A stretch of DNA of 64,000 nt from Rhodoferax fermentans (GCF_002017865.1 NZ_MTJN01000002.1:3286001-3350000); one strand, 5' to 3'. Shown: positions 1-8,321, counted from the first letter of the stretch. Made by a program: numbers and translations. Notes: generated from the sequence alone by a model not told the origin.

Positions 1-744
1 CAAGCGGCGCGGCACACCGGGCGGGCGCTGACCGCTGTTCCCGCTGCTGACCCACTGCGTCAGCGCCGCCAAAAAACGTTCGTGCACACTGGCGCGAGAG
101 GCTTCCATCAACTCCGGCCCCACATCAGCGCGGATGTCGCGCCACAGCAGGGCCTGCCAGGTATGTTCGGGCGGCAGCGGCTGTGCCTTGTCCAACGGCC
201 CGCGCAACTTGTCCAGGCCATCGGCCCAGTCGGCCAGCCAGTCGGCACGGTAACTTTGGTAGGCGTCCAGCACGTCGGCCAGTTGTTCGGCCAGCTGGTA
301 GAGCTTGCGCGCCGGGTTGTCACCTGAGAGATAACGCTGCAAGGGTGCGTACACCGGGTTGGCAGAACACAGCGCGGGCAGCAGGCGCACCAGGCGCCAG
401 AGCAGCGCGCTTTTGTCAAACGGCATGTGTTCGGGCACCGCGTCTGCCCCCAGCACAGCGCGGTACATCTGCCACAGGTAGCTGCTGGGCAGCTCCATGC
501 GGGTGGCGGCACAAATGCCCAGGGCAGCGTCCTGGGCCAACGCCAGCTCCAGCCAATGTTTCATGCCGTTGCTTTGTAACAGGATGACCTCGGGCTCCAG
601 GGGCGCCAGCGGGTGCGCCGCCACATAACTCACCAGCAGGTCGCGCAGGTCTTCCAGCCGGTTGCCGTGCAAGACCATGAAGCCGCGTGGGCTGCTGGGG
701 TCGGAGGCTGGGTTGGCGGGAGGGTTCACATCAGGATTCAACAT
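1..744 (-). CDS. recC: RecBCD exonuclease V gamma subunit RecC, N-terminal part (runs off left edge)
   Basis: RecC is the Chi-recognising subunit of the RecBCD helicase-nuclease that processes double-strand DNA ends in the cytoplasm. Only the first 248 codons are in the window; the frame is open to base 1. The N-terminus reads FMVLHGNRLEDLRDLLVSY, followed by QSNGMKHWLELALA, GICAATRMELPSSYLWQMY and PFDKSALLWRLVRLLP, all characteristic of the RecC helicase-like N-terminal domain. The ATG at 744 is the farthest upstream in frame. A second ATG at 678, immediately before VLHGNRLE, fits the usual family start better, and neither has a clear ribosome binding site, so the start is uncertain. The partner genes recB and recD are not visible. 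Confidence 0.9.
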   Translation of the reverse strand, partial: MLNPDVNPPANPASDPSSPRGFMVLHGNRLEDLRDLLVSYVAAHPLAPLEPEVILLQSNGMKHWLELALAQDAALGICAATRMELPSSYLWQMYRAVLGADAVPEHMPFDKSALLWRLVRLLPALCSANPVYAPLQRYLSGDNPARKLYQLAEQLADVLDAYQSYRADWLADWADGLDKLRGPLDKAQPLPPEHTWQALLWRDIRADVGPELMEASRASVHERFLAALTQWVSSGNSGQRPPGVPRRL

Positions 745-1239
745 GTTGGCGATACGGTCGGGTGGCGACAACGAGTGTAGTGAGGTGGGCTGCTGGTTCA
801 CGCTCTTGGAGGCGCGAGTTTCTGTGTTTTGGAGCCTGGGTTCACGTGGGTTCATTGAACCTTTGGTTCGCGTGGCGCCAGGCGGGCGGCGGGCTTACCG
901 TTCTCCGGCCCCCTCGCGGGAGACCGTCTAGGTTAGTTGGTCAAATGAGTGTCGCCCCTGGTGGTGGTGCGCCACCTATCTCATCACGCGAATGGGTTCT
1001 GCGACCGGCAAGCCCACCACCCGCCTTCTGTGGGTTGGGAAGCAACGCAGGGGAGCTTCAGGCTGATAGCGGAATCCCAACCAAACAAACTGAATGCCTC
1101 AGAACAGACATTTATTGCTCGGAATCCGACTTGCATACGCCGTGACGTGTGCGATGCTTAGAGATAGCTTGCTTACAACTTCACTCGAATAGTTCTTCTA
1201 ATGCTGCAAGCGCTAGCACACTTAAATGACTGCGATGAA
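745..1239. other. gene-free stretch upstream of recC with one 145-nt hairpin element
   Basis: No convincing gene was found in these roughly 495 bases. Positions 881-1025 hold a long inverted-repeat element that recurs at 15752-15896. The rest is moderately AT-rich near 1040-1239, like the adjacent orphan membrane gene. Short open frames exist here but show no codon bias or recognisable motif. Confidence 0.6.
881..1025. repeat. 145-nt long-hairpin dispersed element, copy 1
   Basis: Two 20-nt arms (881-900 and 1006-1025) are inverted. Read as minus-strand RNA they pair over all 20 positions if three G-U wobbles are allowed. The interior is nearly the same as in copy 2 at 15752-15896 (shared blocks near 901-923 and 979-1004), and both copies are exactly 145 nt between outer arm ends. 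In this copy the arm reads GGGCTTACCG against CGGCAAGCCC; copy 2 reads GGGGTTACCG against CGGTAACCCC, so one pair has changed from C-G to G-C on both sides. No coding function is seen. Confidence 0.75.
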
Positions 1240-2682
1240 CTAGTATTTCCGCTTGACTAATGCGACACCTGCCGCCGTGTCGACAGATACCTTGTCGTTT
1301 TCAATTCGAACACGACTAATACTTTCTGGCTGGACGTATTCATTGCAACTCACCCCATAGACACATTCGTCTCTGTCACTGAATTTAGCCAATGGCCGCA
1401 GTGTTATACGGTCATACAAATAAACATCCGATCCCAACTTACTTGACCTTGATGGGGTAGACCAAACAAATATGAGCCCAACGTAGCTTTTCGAACATAG
1501 TGCAGCAAAATTGTGGTATCGATCGAGAATTACGTACCTTCCGTCCAAGTTATCGAAGGAATCAGGGCTCTTAAAGTAAGTGCGCTTTTCTTCGCACGGT
1601 ATAGCCGCTTCCTCAGCCAGTTTCATTTGCGTCTTATTTTTACCAATGTTTCTTGAAGCAGGTGAAATTTCAGAAGGTACAACAACGGGATTCAACGCGA
1701 TCTTCAATGCGTCGTAGTAGCCCCTGGACAGACCGCTCCATTCGATTGAGTCTGATGTTGGAAAAACGTGCGTCCTATTATTTTTTGCGACTATTAATCG
1801 CAAATGTTGCTCATAGAGGGCTGTATTGCTAGCTCTATTCAGAATCCTGATGACTGCGCCTTCGGGAGTTCTCTTAACCTGCAAAGCAATATTTTTGGGC
1901 TTCACTGTGGACCGTACGGTCAACGTTGGCATATCGGCCAATTCAAACTTCTGCCAGTCGTAGCCAAAACGCTCATAACTCAAAAGTTCGGGGACTCGAA
2001 TCGACACATAGGGCGTGACATCAGACCGTAGCGATCCGTCAATTTCAACTGCAACAGAGTCACCTGCATCGACAACTGGACCCGTTGGCCAAACAAACGG
2101 GATGCCATAGAAGTCCGCGACGCTAAACGCCATAGATTTCGGTAGATAAATCTCTCGCTCTTGATCGTTCGCGTTTTTCCATTGGTACATGCGATACGCG
2201 CCAATCGCAATCAACAATGATGCAAAAAGAACGGGCACAATTTTGAGCGTTGATTCCGGCAGAATCCCTGAGCGAATTCCGGTTGCGGCGGCAAGAACTC
2301 CAATGGAAATCACCCACAGAATCGCCCCCCAACCCCAACTAACCACTGACGCTGTTTCCATAGTGGCTTCACTAAGAATCGGACCTTCAAATAGTGGAAT
2401 GGTTGCCGTCAGTGCAACCATAGCAATGGTCGTAGCGATGGGAGTGGAGTCAGATTTCTTTAGCAGCCTGAATGCAACGATTGTGAAAAAGATATTGGCG
2501 TAGACAGCCCATCCGTTCACCATCCAACCAAGCAGGACGCCAGAAAATAAGATATGAACGCCGTACCAAGGTTCTGCCCGATAGGCAGCAGAAAAACCTG
2601 GCAGCGTCAAAGAAATGATCCAGAGACTGATTGCAGTTTTGGTCAATATTGTCGAAGCGTGGGTACTCTTTGACTCGTCCAT
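1240..2682 (-). CDS. orphan membrane protein with C-terminal soluble domain, unknown function
   Basis: I do not recognise this 480-residue protein. The first ~165 residues contain about five hydrophobic segments (near 14-34, 42-72, 82-100, 112-136, 145-163). After the last (ending YRMYQW) a ~310-residue hydrophilic domain follows, with Cys residues near the end that could form disulfides. That suggests an inner-membrane anchor with a large soluble portion, side unknown. Base composition is clearly richer in A and T than the neighbours and uses codons rare elsewhere in the window, which suggests acquisition by transfer. The start ATG at 2682 follows a GGGAGG-like ribosome binding site. It stands alone between repeat-rich gaps, with no operon partner. 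Confidence 0.75.
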   Translation of the reverse strand: MDESKSTHASTILTKTAISLWIISLTLPGFSAAYRAEPWYGVHILFSGVLLGWMVNGWAVYANIFFTIVAFRLLKKSDSTPIATTIAMVALTATIPLFEGPILSEATMETASVVSWGWGAILWVISIGVLAAATGIRSGILPESTLKIVPVLFASLLIAIGAYRMYQWKNANDQEREIYLPKSMAFSVADFYGIPFVWPTGPVVDAGDSVAVEIDGSLRSDVTPYVSIRVPELLSYERFGYDWQKFELADMPTLTVRSTVKPKNIALQVKRTPEGAVIRILNRASNTALYEQHLRLIVAKNNRTHVFPTSDSIEWSGLSRGYYDALKIALNPVVVPSEISPASRNIGKNKTQMKLAEEAAIPCEEKRTYFKSPDSFDNLDGRYVILDRYHNFAALCSKSYVGLIFVWSTPSRSSKLGSDVYLYDRITLRPLAKFSDRDECVYGVSCNEYVQPESISRVRIENDKVSVDTAAGVALVKRKY

Positions 2683-2913
2683 TTTTCCTCCCTGATACGC
2701 TCAAATGGTAATCCCAACTTAGAACCTATTGCAGAGGCACCGAGTTAAGGGGCTGACATATTGGGAATCCGTTGCACTTTCGTGTGCTGACGCATGACTG
2801 GCTCAACCGCATTAGTATTGTCGCCAAGCAGTCATAGACGGATGACCGCTCCCGCTGCATTGGCGACCTACTGAATTTGTTTCCCCGGTTCGAGTCCCAA
2901 TAGACGCTCGCCA

Positions 2914-2990
2914 GCAGGGGATGGGTCGGGGTGGCGGCCGATTTCTGCGCATTTGGCAGTATGAGGCCGCCGCCCCTACCCATCTCCTGC
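2914..2990. repeat. inverted repeat, 26-nt arms with 25-nt loop
   Basis: The arms 2914-2939 and 2965-2990 match at 23 of 26 positions; the loop itself contains a small CTGC/GCAG stem. It sits in the gap between two minus-strand genes, downstream of nothing obvious and without a T-run on either side, so it is not a standard terminator. It could be a non-autonomous mobile remnant, a REP-type sequence or a structured RNA. Confidence 0.6.
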
Positions 2991-3097
2991 CAACCAGTAG
3001 CGCAGCCTTTCAGTAACCCACCAGCGCAATGGCATGGTCAGCCCCGGCGGGGTTTGTGATGATCAGAGGCGTTTCTTCCGAGGATGTTGGCGAAAAT

Positions 3098-3147
3098 GGC
3101 CTCTAGCCCTTTTTTCTTAAGGGTTTGTAGCTATCGTTTGTGAAGTG
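3098..3147 (+). repeat. dispersed GCCCTT/AGCTAT repeat, orientation A
   Basis: GCCCTT at 3106 is followed by AAGGG at 3119 and TAGCTAT at 3128, the order shared with the other orientation-A copies. About 25 nt later a GACGCCAG motif begins, the same arrangement as after the copies at 14279 and 15671. Confidence 0.7.
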
Positions 3148-3212
3148 ATTGGTGTTTTGGGTGAGGGTGACGCCAGCCGGCAGGCAGGCCTGCCGTTCTC
3201 CGCCCCTCTTGC

Positions 3213-4001
3213 TCAGCCGAAAGCGATTGGCGCAGCCAGGTTGCGCATCAAGGCCACGACGCTCCAACCGGCAATGGCGCTGGTGCGGGAATAAGTGTCG
3301 ACAACAACATGAACCTCTTCACCACGAACCTCAATGCGGTGATCGTCACCCAGAAAGCCCGGCACACTGTTGATACTGACCTGCGTGGCAGCCACACCTG
3401 CCGTGGCAAGCGCCGTGGCCACAGACACGTTGACCTTGGTCGGGAACAGGCCGATTGCGTCACGGGCATTGCCCGAGAACACCTCGCTTGGCGCGCTGGC
3501 CGTCAGCAACTCCTCATTGAAGATGGGCGTACCGCGCAGTGACGCAGGCCCTTTTTCGGTGCGGATACCGGCGTCAATGGCACTCATCAGCGCGGCAGTG
3601 CGCAGCACGTCGAAGCCACCGATCGCACCCGACGCAAGGTGCACCCGCCGTCCCGTTGTGCGCGCAAGCGTTTCGATTTGAGAGAGAAAGTCTGCGTCGG
3701 CGAAGGCGCCGATGGACAGCACAATCAGGTTGGCTCCTGCGCTTAACGTGGGTTGGGCAATGTCACGCAGCAAACCGGGTGACGCCGCCTCCACCACATA
3801 GTCAGGTCGCAGCGCGAGCAACTCGTCGAGGGTTGCGCAAGGCTGGCAGGCGTTCTTGTCGGCCAGTGCTGCTGTGGATGCCGCGTTGCGACCAAAACAA
3901 CCGACCAGTTCATAGTCCGCCAGCAACCCCTGCCGCCAGGCGTCCGCCACGATGTTGCCGAGAAAACCGCAACCGGCGATGGCAAACTTCAATTTGTGCA
4001 T
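3213..4001 (-). CDS. aspartate dehydrogenase family protein (NadX-like)
   Basis: The 262-residue protein has the size and layout of the aspartate dehydrogenase family, which oxidises L-aspartate to iminoaspartate with NAD(P), either for NAD synthesis or catabolism, in the cytoplasm. The Rossmann motif AGCGFLG lies at residues 8-14. The middle holds the family-like segments SGAIGGFDVL and GLFPTKVNVSVATALA, and the C-terminal part includes SAIAGWSVVALMRNL. The ATG at 4001 is preferred over upstream codons because a GAGG ribosome binding site precedes it and the protein then begins directly at the nucleotide-binding strand. No nadA or nadC lies nearby, so a catabolic or standalone role is as likely as NAD synthesis. 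Confidence 0.8.
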   Translation of the reverse strand: MHKLKFAIAGCGFLGNIVADAWRQGLLADYELVGCFGRNAASTAALADKNACQPCATLDELLALRPDYVVEAASPGLLRDIAQPTLSAGANLIVLSIGAFADADFLSQIETLARTTGRRVHLASGAIGGFDVLRTAALMSAIDAGIRTEKGPASLRGTPIFNEELLTASAPSEVFSGNARDAIGLFPTKVNVSVATALATAGVAATQVSINSVPGFLGDDHRIEVRGEEVHVVVDTYSRTSAIAGWSVVALMRNLAAPIAFG

Positions 4002-4093
4002 GTTTTTATCCTCTGTTTTTTTGAGGTGACGATTTTCACATTCAGGTGGTGACACCCGTGACGCGGCACAAATCGCACCCCATGGCTCGCCAG

Positions 4094-4130
4094 CAGCCCT
4101 TTTAAAATAAGGGCTTATTGCTATGAAACT
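4094..4130 (+). repeat. dispersed GCCCTT repeat just upstream of an ABC ATPase gene
   Basis: AGCCCTT and AAGGGC form the hairpin, followed by TTGCTAT, a one-base variant of the usual TAGCTAT. The copy ends about 10 bases before the ATG at 4141, so it probably forms part of the 5' leader of that gene. Confidence 0.65.
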
Positions 4131-4140
4131 TGGATAGTCT

Positions 4141-4812
4141 ATGTCCGTTCCCACGCCGCTTGTCACCGTCCCCTGCAGCCCGCAAAACACGCTCCTGCGG
4201 GTGGACGGGCTGGCGTTTTCTTACCCGCAGCGTGTGCTGTTTGACGGCTGGTCGGCCTGTATTGGCCCGGGTGTGATGCTGGTGCTGGGGGGTGAGAGCA
4301 GCGGCAAAACCAGCTTGTTGCGCCTGCTGGCCGGTGACCTGGCGGCGCAGGCGGGCAGCTTGCAGATCAAGGGGGTGTCTTTGCAGGCGCAGCCTTTGGC
4401 TTACCGGCAGCAGGTGTTCTGGATCGACCCGCGCACGGAAGCTTTTGACGCCATCAGCGTCAACCAGTTTTTCGGCCAGCAGCGCGCCAAGTGGCCGGGC
4501 TTTATTCCCGCCGAGGCACCAGCCTGGGGTGAGTTGCTGGCGGGCTTGTCGCTGGTTGAGCATCTGGACAAGCCGCTGTACATGTTGTCCACCGGCAGCA
4601 AACGCAAGGTCTGGCTGGCGGCGGCGTTTGCGGCGGGGGCTGCGGTGACTTTGCTGGATGACCCGCTGGCAGCGCTGGACCGGGCCTCGATTCGTTATGT
4701 GTTGCAGCAGTTGGTGGTTGCTTCACAGCAAGCTGATCGCGCTCTGGTGCTGGCGCAGTACGAAGCCCCGGCGGGTGTGGCCCTGGCGCGGGTGATTGAC
4801 CTGGGCGACTGA
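4141..4812 (+). CDS. orphan ABC-type ATPase (CcmA-like size)
   Basis: This 223-residue nucleotide-binding domain has a Walker A GGESSGKTSLL near residue 50, a Q-loop region, a signature-like LSTGSKRKVWLAAAF, and a Walker B reading TLLDDPLAALD. The residue after the Walker B aspartate is normally the catalytic glutamate; here it is aspartate, which should lower or alter ATP hydrolysis. No permease is adjacent, so the membrane partner, if any, is encoded elsewhere. Size and signature resemble the heme-exporter or simple exporter ATPases more than importer ATPases. No clear ribosome binding site precedes the ATG; a dispersed repeat occupies the leader. The substrate cannot be inferred. Confidence 0.75.
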   Translation: MSVPTPLVTVPCSPQNTLLRVDGLAFSYPQRVLFDGWSACIGPGVMLVLGGESSGKTSLLRLLAGDLAAQAGSLQIKGVSLQAQPLAYRQQVFWIDPRTEAFDAISVNQFFGQQRAKWPGFIPAEAPAWGELLAGLSLVEHLDKPLYMLSTGSKRKVWLAAAFAAGAAVTLLDDPLAALDRASIRYVLQQLVVASQQADRALVLAQYEAPAGVALARVIDLGD

Positions 4813-4869
4813 CGCTGGTTAGCAAGCTGCTGCACGGGGGCTGCATTGCTGGCCCACACAGAGCAGCGC

Positions 4870-5433
4870 TTACTGGTTGAGCTTGCCGCTGTTGTCTGGC
4901 ATCAGCTCGCGGCGGATGTCGTCCAGGATGTCGTGCCATTCCGGCTCGTCCATCTTCAAGAGGCCAAAACAACGCAAAAAGAAGGCGCCTTCGGTGGCCA
5001 GAAACGCAATGCGCGCCCGGCGGCCCTGCGGGGTGGAGAGGTCCGCCAAGTCCAGGCGGCCGCGGTACCAGTCATTGGACTTCTGGCGCTGATCGGCGGT
5101 GCTCAACAGCACGGTCAGCAGCCCGGCGGCACGGTGGGCTTCGGCCTCGTCGATGTCGCGGGTGAGGTCGATGTGAGCCCCCAGCGCCTGCAGCGGGCTG
5201 GGTGTGGGGCCAACCTTGGCCGTCAGCTCGCTGTCGTATTCACCGACCCAGCGCGCAAAGAGTGCGTCCATCAGCTGGTCTTTGGTGCCAAAAATGGCCT
5301 GCACGCCGCCTTTGGACACCCCGGCGGCTAGGGCCAAGGCCCCCAAGGTGAGCCGCGCCACACCCTCATGGCGGGCGATGTCTTCGGCCATGTCAAGCAA
5401 GCGTTCACGGTCAATAACCCGCGGTCTACCCAT
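4870..5433 (-). CDS. TetR family transcriptional repressor
   Basis: The 187-residue protein has an N-terminal TetR helix-turn-helix at about residues 8-55 (GVARLTLGALALAAGVSKGG followed by IFGTKDQLMDALF) and an all-helical ligand-binding C-terminal domain resembling the TetR_C group seen beside MFS efflux genes. It is transcribed divergently from the efflux gene at 5488, with 54 bases between the two start codons. That gap contains a perfect 10-bp-arm palindrome, which is the expected operator. By analogy it probably represses both itself and the two downstream MFS genes, released by an effluxed compound; the ligand is unknown. Confidence 0.88.
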   Translation of the reverse strand: MGRPRVIDRERLLDMAEDIARHEGVARLTLGALALAAGVSKGGVQAIFGTKDQLMDALFARWVGEYDSELTAKVGPTPSPLQALGAHIDLTRDIDEAEAHRAAGLLTVLLSTADQRQKSNDWYRGRLDLADLSTPQGRRARIAFLATEGAFFLRCFGLLKMDEPEWHDILDDIRRELMPDNSGKLNQ

Positions 5434-5447
5434 GGTTGGAGCTTTCT

Positions 5448-5473
5448 AATTAAAATACGGTCATATTTTAATT
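5448..5473. promoter_or_regulatory. probable TetR operator between divergent genes
   Basis: AATTAAAATA and TATTTTAATT are perfect inverted 10-bp arms around the 6-bp spacer CGGTCA, between the start codons of the TetR gene (5433) and the MFS gene (5488). Size, symmetry and position fit a TetR-type operator overlapping both promoters. That the adjacent TetR protein binds it is inferred. Confidence 0.75.
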
Positions 5474-5487
5474 GTGTGGTGGTGGTG

Positions 5488-6999
5488 ATGTCTTCTTCTT
5501 ACGCCAAGCGCTGGATCATATTGGCGATCCTCTCAAGCGCCTTGTTCCTCATCGTGACGGACATGACGGTGCTCTACACCGCCTTGCCGACCCTGACCCA
5601 GGCCCTGGGCGCTACCGCGTCGCAGAAGTTGTGGATCGTGAACACCTACGCGCTGGTCGCCGCAGGCCTGTTGCTGGGTGCCGGTACGCTGGGCGACAGG
5701 CTGGGCCACAAGCGTCTGTTTGTCAGCGGGCTGGTCGTGTTTGGCCTGGCATCGTTGCTGGCGGCTTTTTCGCCCACGCCCGAGGTGCTGATCCTGGCGC
5801 GCGCCCTGTTGGCGGTGGGCGCTGCCTTGATGATGCCGTCCACACTGTCCATCGTTCGCCTGATTTTCACGGACGAGCAAGAGCGTGCTGTGGCCATTGG
5901 GGTGTGGGCCTCGGTGGCTTCTGGCGGTGCCGCATTTGGCCCGGTGCTGGGCGGCTTTTTGCTAGAGCATTTCTGGTGGGGCTCGGTGTTTTTGATCAAC
6001 GTGCCGATTGTGTTGGTGGCTTTGGTGCTGGCCTGGCTGCTGATTCCCCGCATGGCGGGGGATGCCTCCCGGCATTGGGACGGTGTGGGGTCACTCCAGG
6101 TGATGGTGGGTTTGATTGCTCTGGCCTATGCCATCAAGTCCATGGGGCTGCAGGCGTCGTCGTGGTCAGAGGTGGGCTTGGCCACCGCGCTGGGCGTGGC
6201 TTGTCTGGTGGTGTTCACACGCCGGCAGCGTCGTTTGGCCCAGCCCATGCTGGACTTCGCGATTTTTCGCACGCCCGGGTTTTTGGCCTCGGTCTTGGCG
6301 GCCGTGGTGGCTGCGGCGACCCTGATGGGGCTGCAACTGGTGCTGAGCCAGCGCCTGCAGTTGGTGCAGGCCATGTCACCCCTGCAAACCAGTTTGTTCA
6401 TGCTGCCTTTGCCACTGGCTTCCCTGGTGGTGGGGCCGCTGGCAGGGGCTTGCCTGCACCGTGTTGGCGCCATGCGTATGCTGATCGGGTCTTTGTTGTT
6501 GGCGGCCGTGGGCATCGGCGGTTTGCTGCTCTGGCGTGATGCCAGCACCTGGGTGCAAGGCAGCTGTCTGGTGGTGTTGGGCCTGGGCGTAGGGGCGGTG
6601 ATCAGTGCCGCCTCCACCACCTTGATGAACAGCATTGCCGAACAACAGGCGGGCATGGCGGCCTCGGTGGAGGAGGTGTCCTACGAGTTGGGCGGTGCCT
6701 TGGGTGTCACGGTGGTGGGCAGTGTGATGTCTGCGGTGTATGGCAGCCACATGGCGGCGCAGGCCGGGTTGTCGCCGGACGCGCAGGTGGCAGACAGCCT
6801 GGAGGCCGCAGTACGTGTGGCCCAAACGCTGCCCGGGTCTGCCCAGGCCAGCCTGGTGGCGGTGGCCCATGCCGCGTTTGAATCGGCCTACGCAGCCAGT
6901 CTGGGGCTGTTGGTGGCTCTGTTGGTGGCCGTGGCCGCCTGGGTGTACTGGAAGAACGGTGTGGGTGCCGCCAGCGCAGCACAGGTGCGGGAATGTTAG
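5488..6999 (+). CDS. MFS drug exporter, DHA2 (EmrB/QacA) type
   Basis: The 503-residue protein has about 14 hydrophobic segments and the DHA2 pattern: VTDMTVLYTALPTL in helix 1, GTLGDRLGHKRLF as motif A after helix 2, and ASGGAAFGPVLGGFLLE as antiporter motif C in helix 5. Such proteins expel toxic organic compounds from the inner membrane using proton exchange. Translation is placed at the ATG at 5488 because the membrane topology begins there; a longer open frame upstream overlaps the operator. It is controlled most likely by the divergent TetR gene. Its stop codon overlaps the start of the next MFS gene, so the two are co-transcribed. Confidence 0.88.
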   Translation: MSSSYAKRWIILAILSSALFLIVTDMTVLYTALPTLTQALGATASQKLWIVNTYALVAAGLLLGAGTLGDRLGHKRLFVSGLVVFGLASLLAAFSPTPEVLILARALLAVGAALMMPSTLSIVRLIFTDEQERAVAIGVWASVASGGAAFGPVLGGFLLEHFWWGSVFLINVPIVLVALVLAWLLIPRMAGDASRHWDGVGSLQVMVGLIALAYAIKSMGLQASSWSEVGLATALGVACLVVFTRRQRRLAQPMLDFAIFRTPGFLASVLAAVVAAATLMGLQLVLSQRLQLVQAMSPLQTSLFMLPLPLASLVVGPLAGACLHRVGAMRMLIGSLLLAAVGIGGLLLWRDASTWVQGSCLVVLGLGVGAVISAASTTLMNSIAEQQAGMAASVEEVSYELGGALGVTVVGSVMSAVYGSHMAAQAGLSPDAQVADSLEAAVRVAQTLPGSAQASLVAVAHAAFESAYAASLGLLVALLVAVAAWVYWKNGVGAASAAQVREC

Positions 7000-8234
7000 G
7001 CGCTACGGCATCTGACAGCGACCCTCTGACGCAGTCAACGCCAAGCCCTTGGAAATGGCGCTTTGGTCTGATTTATGGTGGCCAGGCCTTGTCGCTGATG
7101 GGGTCGGCGCTGACGCAGTTTGTGTTGTTGTGGTGGATCACAGACACCACGGGTGACATGTCTTCCCTGGCGTTTGCCGGCATGGTGGCGCTGCTGCCGC
7201 AGGCACTGCTGAGCCCCTTGGCCGACCGCTACAGCCGCCGCGTCCTGATGATCGCGGCAGATGCTGTGAGCGCGCTGTGTATGCTGGTGTTGATGCTGCT
7301 GTTTGTCACAGAACAGGTGGCGCTGTGGCATGTCTACGTCATGATGGGTATTCGCAGTGCGATGCAGGCGTTTCAGATGCCTGCCGCCGAGGCCAGTGTG
7401 GCCATGCTGGTGCCCACCAGCTTTTTGCCACGCGCCGCTGGCTTGAACCAAACCCTGCAAAGCCTGACCATGGTGGCCGCAGCTCCGCTGGGGGCGCTGG
7501 CCATCAGCGTTTTGCCGATGGGCTGGGCTTTGGGCATCGATGTCATCACCGCTTTGCTGGGCATCGTGCCGCTGCTGGTGCTGCGTATACCGCAGACTTT
7601 TGCGCGCCAGACGGGCAAACATGCGATGTGGGGCGAGTTTGTCGAAGGGGTGCACCTGGTGTGGCGCATTCCGGGCTTGCGCCGCCTCTATGGTTTGCTG
7701 GCGGCTGTGGTGCTGGTGGTGATGCCGACCTTCACCCTGGTGCCCTTGCTGGTGAAAACCCATTTTGGGGGCGGCGCGCCCGAGGTGGCCCTGATGGAGG
7801 GGCTGGAGGGCATCGGCATGATCCTGGGTGGCTTGTTGGTGACGGCTTTGGCGCCGCAGCGCAAAGTGCCTTGGGTTCTGGCTGGTTTGGCGGCCTCGTG
7901 TCTGTCCATGGCGCTGACCAGCCTGATGCCCAGCGGCTGGTTCCAGGCGGCGGTGGTTTGCTGGATCATCAGCGGGGTCACGTTTGCGCTGGGTAATGCG
8001 CCGCTGGTGGCGCTGTTGCAAACCAGCATTCCAAACTATCTGCAGGGCCGGGCGCTGTCCTTGCTCAACGCCGTCATGGGGCTGGCGGCGCCCGTGGGCT
8101 TGTTGTTCGGAATGCCACTGGGTGAATGGATTGGTGTGCGCTGGATGTTTGTGCTGCTTGGGCTGGTGGGGGCGGTTGTGGCGCTTCTTGGGTTCACCGC
8201 CAAGTCCATCCAGGCATTGGATGACGGCTTGTAA
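6993..8234 (+). CDS. MFS transporter, macrolide-efflux/EntS-like type
   Basis: This 413-residue, roughly 12-helix protein overlaps the previous gene by 7 bases (start within its last codons), indicating translational coupling. It begins WRFGLIYGGQALSLMGSALTQF, typical of the MFS_3 branch that includes macrolide and siderophore exporters, and carries motif A as LLSPLADRYSRRVLM. The substrate is unknown. Finding two different MFS exporters in one TetR-controlled unit suggests either two exported forms of one compound or complementary specificities. A 9-bp-arm hairpin (8244-8274) follows the stop codon. Confidence 0.85.
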   Translation: MLGATASDSDPLTQSTPSPWKWRFGLIYGGQALSLMGSALTQFVLLWWITDTTGDMSSLAFAGMVALLPQALLSPLADRYSRRVLMIAADAVSALCMLVLMLLFVTEQVALWHVYVMMGIRSAMQAFQMPAAEASVAMLVPTSFLPRAAGLNQTLQSLTMVAAAPLGALAISVLPMGWALGIDVITALLGIVPLLVLRIPQTFARQTGKHAMWGEFVEGVHLVWRIPGLRRLYGLLAAVVLVVMPTFTLVPLLVKTHFGGGAPEVALMEGLEGIGMILGGLLVTALAPQRKVPWVLAGLAASCLSMALTSLMPSGWFQAAVVCWIISGVTFALGNAPLVALLQTSIPNYLQGRALSLLNAVMGLAAPVGLLFGMPLGEWIGVRWMFVLLGLVGAVVALLGFTAKSIQALDDGL

Positions 8235-8243
8235 AACCCGTGC

Positions 8244-8274
8244 CCCAATTCCCGCCGCCCGCACCGGAATTGGG
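8244..8274 (+). terminator. hairpin after MFS operon, possible terminator without T-run
   Basis: CCCAATTCC (8244-8252) and GGAATTGGG (8266-8274) are perfect inverted arms, flanked by further G/C pairing (TGCCCC against GGGGCA). No T-run follows, so intrinsic termination would be weak; it may instead protect the mRNA 3' end. Confidence 0.45.
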
Positions 8275-8311
8275 TGGGTGGGGCAGCATTGCGCACCAAG
8301 CGCGTGCAATT

Positions 8312-8321
8312 TTGTATGCAA
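8312..8321. promoter_or_regulatory. candidate GntR half-palindrome upstream of ABC operon
   Basis: TTGTATGCAA is a near-palindrome (8 of 10 positions symmetric) about 55 bases before the first gene of the ABC operon. FadR/FCD-type GntR proteins often bind sites of the TTGTnnACAA kind, and a GntR gene is the fifth gene of this operon. Assignment is tentative. Confidence 0.3.

Larger units (their letters stand above)
2683..3212. other. gene-free stretch with a strong hairpin and one small dispersed repeat
   Basis: No gene was recognised in about 530 bases. It holds a near-perfect inverted repeat with 26-nt arms (2914-2990), one copy of the GCCCTT/AGCTAT repeat (3098-3147), and behind that a short remnant resembling the beginning of the 145-nt element (GCCAG near 3171, followed by further palindromic GC-rich DNA). 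Confidence 0.6.

Noticed and set aside
108..512. minus-strand 134-codon frame near the left edge
   Set aside because: It is in a different frame from recC and gives a Cys/Trp-rich nonsense protein; the recC frame through the same bases has clear family motifs.
2885..2913. tRNA-like end: GGTTCGAGTCC followed by GCCA
   Set aside because: The T-stem would not pair (CCCGG against CCCAA) and no acceptor, D or anticodon arm fits upstream; at best a decayed fragment.
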